Origin: Pseudomonadota bacterium
GTDB taxonomy: Bacteria; Pseudomonadota; Alphaproteobacteria; Rhizobiales; Xanthobacteraceae
Assembly (NCBI GenBank): GCA_023414975.1
Contig: JAEZMI010000276.1
Coordinates: 1-8,943 of the forward strand
DNA: 8,943 bases
Direction of reading: 5' to 3'
In this document: piece by piece, positions 4,621 through 8,943 of the stretch
Layout of the letters: each line of letters begins with the position of its first letter
Numbering within the stretch: position 1 is the stretch's first letter
Notes under the pieces: model-generated
Told to the model about the DNA's origin: nothing
The model's database searches: none
What the model saw: the letters and a program-made list of their open reading frames with translations, nothing else
Made by a program: the position numbers and the translations under genes

Positions 4621-7170
4621 TCACGCCGCCTGAACGAAGCTGTCCACCACCTTCTTCTCGCCGGCCTTGTCGAACTGGACGGTGAGCTTGTTGCCCTCCA
4701 CAGCCACCACCTCGCCATAGCCGAACTTCTGGTGGAACACCCGCTCGCCGAGGCCGAAGCGCGCCGGCGCGCCGGTGGATTTGGCGATCAGCTCGCCCTC
4801 GATGATACGCGCCCCGCGCGCGGCCGTGGAGGCGGCAAAGCGCGAGGGCCGGCTGTCGAAGCCGGAATCCCGTCCGCCCGCATCCCGCCCGCCGGAGAAG
4901 CCGCCGGAAGAGCCGGCCGATCCACCGAACCCGCCCCCAAGGCTGCCGCCGTTCGCCCGCGCGGCGTTCTGCGCGCGCTGCCAGCCCGGGGTGGAATAGG
5001 TCGAGCCGAAGCTTTGCGCCTCGTCGAAGCGGCTCGGGCCGTAGCCATAGCGGCCCTGGCCCTGCCCGCCGCCCCAGCCGGAGCCGCCGCGCGATTCCGT
5101 CACCTCCACATCCTTCTCCGACAATTCGTCGAGGAAGCGCGAGGGCACGCTGGACTGCCAGAGCCCGTGGATACGGCGGTTGGAGGCGAAGAACACCTTG
5201 GCGCGCTTGCGGGCGCGGGTGAGGCCGACATAGGCGAGGCGGCGCTCCTCTTCGAGCCCGGCGCGGCCCTGCTCGTCGAGCGCGCGCTGGTTGGGGAAGA
5301 CGCCCTCCTCCCAGCCCGGCAGGAACACGGTGTCGAATTCCAGCCCCTTGGCGGAATGCAGCGTCATGATGTTGACGGCGTCCTGCCCGGCGGCGCCTTC
5401 CGCGTCCATCACCAGCGAGATGTGTTCCAGGAAGCCGATGAGGTTCTCGAAGGGCTCCATGGAGCGCACGAGTTCCTTCAGGTTGTCGAGCCGGCCGGCG
5501 GCTTCCGCCGAGCGGTCCTTCTGCCACATCTCCGTATAGCCGCTCTCATCCAGAACGATCTCGGCGAGTTCATGCTGCGGCAGGGTCGCCATTTGCGCCC
5601 GCCAGCGGTCGAAGGAGGCGACGAGATCGCGGAGCGTGAGCCGCACCTTGGGCTTCAGTTCCTCGCTGGCGACGAGTTCGCGCGCCGCCTCGACCAGCGG
5701 CAGCTGCGCCGCGCGGGCATGGTCATGGATCTGCCGCAGCGCCGCGTCGCCGAGGCCGCGCTTGGGCACGTTGACGATCCGCTCGAAGGCGAGGTCGTCG
5801 GAGGGCGAGGCGATGACGCGCAGATAAGCCAGCGCGTCGCGGATTTCCGCCCGCTCATAGAAGCGCGGGCCGCCGATGACGCGGTAATTGAGACCGAGCG
5901 TGACGAAGCGGTCTTCGAACTCGCGCATCTGGAACGAGGCGCGCACGAGAATGGCGACCTGCGTCAGCGCATGGCCCTGGCGCTGAAGCTGCTCGACCTC
6001 CTCGCCGATGGCGCGAGCCTCTTCCTGGCTGTCCCAGGCGCCCGTCACCGTCACCTTCTCGCCGGCATGGCCTTCCGAGAACAGCGTCTTGCCAAGCCGC
6101 CCCTCATTATGGGCGATGAGATGCGCGGCGGCGCCGAGAATATGGCCGTCGGAGCGATAGTTGCGCTCCAGCCGCACCACGGTGGCGCCGGGAAAGTCGC
6201 TTTCGAAGCGCAGGATGTTGTCCACCTCGGCGCCGCGCCAGCCATAGATCGACTGGTCGTCGTCGCCCACGCAGCACACATTGCGCGAGCCCTGCGCGAG
6301 GAGCCGCAGCCAGAGATACTGGGCGACGTTGGTGTCCTGGTACTCGTCGACGAGGATGTAGCGGAAGCGCTTGTGATACTCCGCGAGCACATCGGGGTTC
6401 TCGCGCAGCAGGCGGATGCTCTCCAGCAGCAGGTCGCCGAAATCGACCGCGTTCAGCGCCTTCAGCCGCGCCTGATAGGCGGCATAGAGCTTCTGCCCGC
6501 GCCCATTGGCGAAGGCCGCTCCCTCGCCGGCCGAGACCTGATCGGGGGAGAGGCCGCGATTCTTCCAGCCATCGATGGTGTTGGCCAAGAGCCGCGCCGG
6601 CCAGCGCTTCTCATCGATCCCCTCCGCCTGAAGCAGCTGCTTCATGAGCCGGATCTGGTCGTCCGTGTCGAGAATGGTGAAGCCGGACTTCAGCCCGACC
6701 AGTTCCGCATGACGGCGCAGCATGCGCACGCCGATGGAGTGGAAGGTGCCGAGCCACGGCATGCCCTCCACCTGCTCGCCGACCATGGCGCCGATGCGCT
6801 CCTTCATCTCGCGCGCGGCCTTGTTGGTGAAGGTCACGGCGAGAATCTGCGAGGGCCAGGCGCGGCCGAGCGAGAGGATATGGGCGATGCGGGTGGTCAG
6901 CACACGGGTCTTGCCGGTGCCGGCGCCGGCGAGCACGAGAACCGGGCCTTCCGTCGCCTCGACAGCGGCGCGCTGCTCCGGGTTCAGCCCGTCGAGATAG
7001 GCGACCCGGCTGCCTGCCGGGGCGGGACTGGCCATGGCCGCGGCCCGCGCGGCAATGCCGCCCGGCTTCGGCGCGGGAGCCTCCACACGCGCCGGCAGGT
7101 CGAAGGGAATGTCGAACGCGTCGTCCGGCGGCGGGTTCCGGGGGTCGGCCAAGGGCCTGCTCGCAGTCAT
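4621..7170 (-). CDS. pcrA: ATP-dependent DNA helicase, UvrD/PcrA family
   Basis: An 849-residue superfamily 1A helicase that unwinds DNA 3'-to-5' in nucleotide-excision and mismatch repair and removes recombinase or stalled complexes. All motifs are present: Q motif LNPEQRAAV (62-70), Walker A AGAGTGKT (81-88), Ia TFTNKAAREM (113-122), motif II DEYQDT (275-280), motif III GDDDQSIYGWRGA (302-314), motif IV LERNYRS (334-340), motif V IMTLHSAKGLEFDTVFLPGW (601-620) and motif VI EERRLAYVGLTRARK (641-655). A glycine/serine-rich, probably disordered linker (about 694-780) leads to a C-terminal Tudor-like domain, GLGERVFHQKFGYGEVVAVE (806-825), the region that contacts RNA polymerase in PcrA/UvrD. 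The first 50 or so residues are a proline/alanine-rich extension before the helicase core. The ATG at 7170 lacks a clear ribosome binding site; an in-frame ATG at residue 47 is an alternative. uvrD would be an equally valid name. Confidence 0.96.
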   Translation of the reverse strand: MTASRPLADPRNPPPDDAFDIPFDLPARVEAPAPKPGGIAARAAAMASPAPAGSRVAYLDGLNPEQRAAVEATEGPVLVLAGAGTGKTRVLTTRIAHILSLGRAWPSQILAVTFTNKAAREMKERIGAMVGEQVEGMPWLGTFHSIGVRMLRRHAELVGLKSGFTILDTDDQIRLMKQLLQAEGIDEKRWPARLLANTIDGWKNRGLSPDQVSAGEGAAFANGRGQKLYAAYQARLKALNAVDFGDLLLESIRLLRENPDVLAEYHKRFRYILVDEYQDTNVAQYLWLRLLAQGSRNVCCVGDDDQSIYGWRGAEVDNILRFESDFPGATVVRLERNYRSDGHILGAAAHLIAHNEGRLGKTLFSEGHAGEKVTVTGAWDSQEEARAIGEEVEQLQRQGHALTQVAILVRASFQMREFEDRFVTLGLNYRVIGGPRFYERAEIRDALAYLRVIASPSDDLAFERIVNVPKRGLGDAALRQIHDHARAAQLPLVEAARELVASEELKPKVRLTLRDLVASFDRWRAQMATLPQHELAEIVLDESGYTEMWQKDRSAEAAGRLDNLKELVRSMEPFENLIGFLEHISLVMDAEGAAGQDAVNIMTLHSAKGLEFDTVFLPGWEEGVFPNQRALDEQGRAGLEEERRLAYVGLTRARKRAKVFFASNRRIHGLWQSSVPSRFLDELSEKDVEVTESRGGSGWGGGQGQGRYGYGPSRFDEAQSFGSTYSTPGWQRAQNAARANGGSLGGGFGGSAGSSGGFSGGRDAGGRDSGFDSRPSRFAASTAARGARIIEGELIAKSTGAPARFGLGERVFHQKFGYGEVVAVEGNKLTVQFDKAGEKKVVDSFVQAA

Positions 7171-7181
7171 GGTTGGCGATT

Positions 7182-7187
7182 CTTATA
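7182..7187 (-). promoter_or_regulatory. Candidate -10 box of pcrA
   Basis: On the minus strand this reads TATAAG, a 5 of 6 match to TATAAT, in one of the most AT-rich spots of the intergenic region. It lies only 11 bases before the ATG at 7170, so a transcript starting from it would have a leader of about 3-7 bases. No -35-like hexamer is found at 16-18 bases upstream, which keeps confidence low. Confidence 0.3.
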
Positions 7188-7195
7188 GGAACAAA

Positions 7196-7208
7196 ATGGC
7201 ATCGCCAT
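7196..7208. repeat. Perfect small inverted repeat in the pcrA-lysE divergent region
   Basis: ATGGC and GCCAT flank a 3-base centre (plus strand atggcATCgccat). It lies just upstream of the pcrA candidate -10 box, roughly where a -35 region would fall, so it could be a regulator binding site. The short arms make chance a serious alternative. Confidence 0.25.
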
Positions 7209-7316
7209 GCTCATTTGGCGAGGGCGGGACCGATTCGGGCCCGCGGCAGGCTTTATCCCCGTCCATTCGACAACGGGCCACCGGACGAAGGCAGGGTCTG
7301 CGCCAGTGTCGGCCGA

Positions 7317-7345
7317 TTGACGCGGCCCGCGTTGCGCCCGATGCT
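7317..7345 (+). promoter_or_regulatory. Candidate promoter of the LysE-family gene
   Basis: TTGACG (7317-7322, 5 of 6 to TTGACA) is followed after exactly 17 bases by GATGCT (7340-7345, 3 of 6 to TATAAT). It lies 65 bases before the ATG at 7410. The -35 box is good and the -10 box is poor, which is common in GC-rich alphaproteobacteria but not decisive. Confidence 0.28.
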
Positions 7346-7409
7346 GGCGCCGTCCCATTCACCCGTCCAGCGGCCCTCCACGGGCAGGCTGGTCCCAGCG
7401 GTCTCATCC

Positions 7410-8039
7410 ATGTCCTATGGCCTTTACCTCCTGACCGCGCTGGCGGGTGCGCTCTATGTGCTCATGCCCGGCCCCGCCTTCCTGGCGCTGTTCTCGCTCG
7501 CGGCGGCGCATGGCCGCCCGGCGGGGGCGCGCTTTGTCGGCGGGCATCTGGTGGGCGATCTGTTCTGGTCGGCGCTGGCGCTCGCCGCCATCATCGGCGT
7601 GAACCAGCTCGGCCCGACGCTGTTCGATCTCCTCGGCATCGGCTGCGGCCTCTATCTGTGCTATCTCGGCGTCAAGGCGATCCGCGCGCGGGGCGGCGGC
7701 GATGGCGCGGTCGGCGCCCGCCGGCCGATCATGACCGGCATCCTGTTCGGCCTCACCAACCCGAAGGCCTATCCGGTCTCGGTCTCCATGTTCACCGCGC
7801 TCACCGCGAGCCACGCCTCCGGCCTCACCTGGGAGGCGGCGCCGCAATTGCTGGCGGCGGCGCTGGTCGGCTTCATCCTCGCCGACCTCGTCCTCATCTG
7901 GGCCGCCGGCCTCGCCCCGGTGCGCCGGATGTTCCAGCGCCACGGCCGGATCATCACCCGCCTCACCGGCGTGATGTTCGTCGCCTTCGGCGCCAAGTCG
8001 CTGGTCGACGCCGGACGGGGGCTCGCCTCCCGTCACTGA
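7410..8039 (+). CDS. LysE/RhtB-family amino-acid exporter
   Basis: A 209-residue inner-membrane protein of the LysE/RhtB translocator family, which exports amino acids or their analogues using the proton gradient. The length is the usual 200-215. Six hydrophobic segments are visible at roughly 4-33, 43-64, 69-91, 108-130, 145-168 and 180-197. Family marks are MPGPAF (19-24) in the first segment, where PGPN/PGPA is typical, the tract LGIGCGLYLCYLGVKAIRA (75-93) leading into the Gly/Arg-rich cytoplasmic loop, and GLTNPKAYP (114-122), which matches the family's NPKA motif. The open frame continues upstream to 7173, but the 79 extra residues look like translated intergenic DNA and lack family character, so the ATG at 7410 is chosen; its ribosome binding site is weak. 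The exported compound cannot be told. It precedes the aminopeptidase gene by 43 bases on the same strand. Confidence 0.87.
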   Translation: MSYGLYLLTALAGALYVLMPGPAFLALFSLAAAHGRPAGARFVGGHLVGDLFWSALALAAIIGVNQLGPTLFDLLGIGCGLYLCYLGVKAIRARGGGDGAVGARRPIMTGILFGLTNPKAYPVSVSMFTALTASHASGLTWEAAPQLLAAALVGFILADLVLIWAAGLAPVRRMFQRHGRIITRLTGVMFVAFGAKSLVDAGRGLASRH

Positions 8040-8082
8040 GACCCTCCCCTCGCCTGCCGCGTGCCTCACGAGAGTGCCGACC

Positions 8083-8943
8083 ATGTATGAAGCCCGCCTC
8101 CAGTCCTTCGCCGCCCCCGCCGCCCCGAGCCTCGGCACGGAGCGCCTGCGCCTCCTGCGCGCGGAGCTGGAGCGGCGCGGGCTCGACGGCTTCATCGTGC
8201 CGCGCGCCGACGCGCATCAGAACGAATATGTCCCGCCCTGCGACGAGCGCCTCGCCTGGCTGACCGGCTTCACCGGCTCGGCCGGCGTCGCGCTCATCCT
8301 GCGCGAGCGCGCGGCGCTGGTGGTGGACGGGCGCTACACGCTTCAGGCGGCGCAGCAGATCGACACCGCCTCCTTCGCCGTCGTGCCGCTGGCCGAGACG
8401 ACGCCCGAGCGCTGGCTGGAGCAGAACCTCCCCGCCGGCGCGCATCTCGGCTACGACCCCTGGCTGATCACCGCCGACGCGCTGCCGAAGCTGCGCCGCG
8501 CCGCGGCCGGCGCCGGGGCGACGCTGGTCGCGGTCGATTCCAACCCGGTCGACGCCGTCTGGGCCGACCGTCCCGCCGCACCCACCGGCCCCGTCACCCT
8601 GCGCGACCCCGCGCTCGCCGGGGAGGCGACGCCGGACAAGCTCGCCCGCATCCGCGCCGCGCTCGCCGAGCAGAAGCTCGACGCCCTCGTGCTGTCCGAT
8701 CCCCACGCCGTCGCCTGGACCTTCAACATACGCGGCGCCGATGTCTCGCACACGCCGCTGCCGCTCGCCTGGGCCATTGTGCCGCGCGAAGGGCGCCCCT
8801 CGCTCTTCGTCGACGGCCGCAAGCTCTCCAACACCGTGCGCGACGCGCTGGCGGGCCTCGCCGAGATCCATGAGCCGGCGCTGCTCGAACGCGGCATCGA
8901 CCTCGCCGCCCGCGGCGGCGCCGTGATCCGGCTCGACCAGGCC
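8083..8943 (+). CDS. pepP: Xaa-Pro aminopeptidase (aminopeptidase P), N-terminal part, cut by the right edge
   Basis: The frame is open from the ATG at 8083 to the last base of the window, giving 287 codons of a protein normally near 600 residues in this branch. Aminopeptidase P removes an N-terminal residue that is followed by proline. What is visible is the creatinase-type N-terminal region. The first domain (about 18-155) has LDGFIVPRADAHQNEYV (34-50) and ERLAWLTGFTGSAG (55-68), then VVDGRYTLQAAQQID (80-94), which are highly characteristic. A second similar domain starts around 160 and contains LDALVLSDPHAVAWTFNIRG (199-218). This two-domain layout matches the long XPNPEP1-like form, not the shorter E. 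coli PepP form. The metal-binding pita-bread catalytic domain lies outside the window, so activity cannot be judged. A GAGAG about ten bases before the ATG may serve as ribosome binding site. Confidence 0.92.
   Translation, partial: MYEARLQSFAAPAAPSLGTERLRLLRAELERRGLDGFIVPRADAHQNEYVPPCDERLAWLTGFTGSAGVALILRERAALVVDGRYTLQAAQQIDTASFAVVPLAETTPERWLEQNLPAGAHLGYDPWLITADALPKLRRAAAGAGATLVAVDSNPVDAVWADRPAAPTGPVTLRDPALAGEATPDKLARIRAALAEQKLDALVLSDPHAVAWTFNIRGADVSHTPLPLAWAIVPREGRPSLFVDGRKLSNTVRDALAGLAEIHEPALLERGIDLAARGGAVIRLDQA

Noticed and set aside
4568..5527. A 319-codon minus-strand frame overlapping the 3' end of pcrA and the hicA upstream gap
   Set aside because: It is a frame shadow of pcrA: the translation is Arg/Gly/Ala-rich without motifs, while the pcrA frame reads straight through with its conserved C-terminal domain.
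4732..7188. An 818-codon open frame on the plus strand, antisense to pcrA
   Set aside because: It mirrors the codon pattern of pcrA, has no recognisable domain and lacks a ribosome binding site. The helicase on the other strand has every family motif.
7180..7194. A possible alphaproteobacterial SOS (LexA) box upstream of pcrA
   Set aside because: On the minus strand it reads GTTC-N7-AATC. The known alphaproteobacterial box is GTTC-N7-GTTC, so only one half-site matches.
7173..7409. A 79-residue N-terminal extension of the LysE-family protein
   Set aside because: The extension has no signal peptide or family similarity and would start only two bases from the divergent pcrA start codon. The ATG at 7410 gives the normal family length.
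7404..8195. A 263-codon minus-strand frame opposite the LysE-family gene
   Set aside because: The translation is charged low-complexity sequence, whereas the plus strand encodes a clear six-segment membrane protein with family motifs.
7963..8871. A 302-codon minus-strand frame opposite the aminopeptidase P gene
   Set aside because: No family resemblance, and it spans the gap and parts of two real genes. The plus-strand frame carries strong aminopeptidase P motifs.

Overview
The window looks like chromosomal DNA of a GC-rich alphaproteobacterium, most likely in the order Hyphomicrobiales and perhaps the family Xanthobacteraceae. The basis is the very GC-rich third codon positions, the style of the UvrD/PcrA, PrmA and AsmA proteins, and the grouping of pcrA, prmA and an aminopeptidase P gene. 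This placement is inference from protein character; no database search was possible. Eight genes in sequence order plus a ninth cut by the window edge account for nearly all of the DNA. There is no rRNA, tRNA, CRISPR array, insertion sequence or phage gene, and no gene-free stretch over 300 bases.

Left part (1-2534): two leftward genes. An AsmA-family envelope protein runs off the left edge. To its right is an LDHD-type FAD-dependent D-lactate / 2-hydroxyacid dehydrogenase. A 223-base gap then separates that enzyme from a divergent, rightward hotdog-fold acyl-CoA thioesterase (2535-3047).

Middle part (3081-7170): a leftward run, read in transcription order as pcrA (DNA helicase), hicA (toxin), hicB (antitoxin) and prmA (ribosomal protein L11 methyltransferase). 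The gaps are 52, 10 and 65 bases, so the four could share a transcript. The hicAB pair looks like an accessory insertion between two housekeeping genes: hicA is about 58% GC by hand count, against roughly 70% in sampled pcrA lines. HicB is short and ends where the DNA-binding domain of many HicB proteins would begin.

Right part (7171-8943): a 239-base divergent intergenic region, then a rightward LysE/RhtB-type amino-acid exporter, and 43 bases later the first 287 codons of an aminopeptidase P, cut by the right edge.

I see no convincing undescribed multi-gene system. The points most worth a second look are the hicAB pair with its truncated-looking antitoxin, its possible read-through from the pcrA promoter, and the possible near-leaderless start of pcrA. 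Two open frames of over 800 codons lie antisense to the dehydrogenase and helicase genes; I judge them to be composition artefacts.
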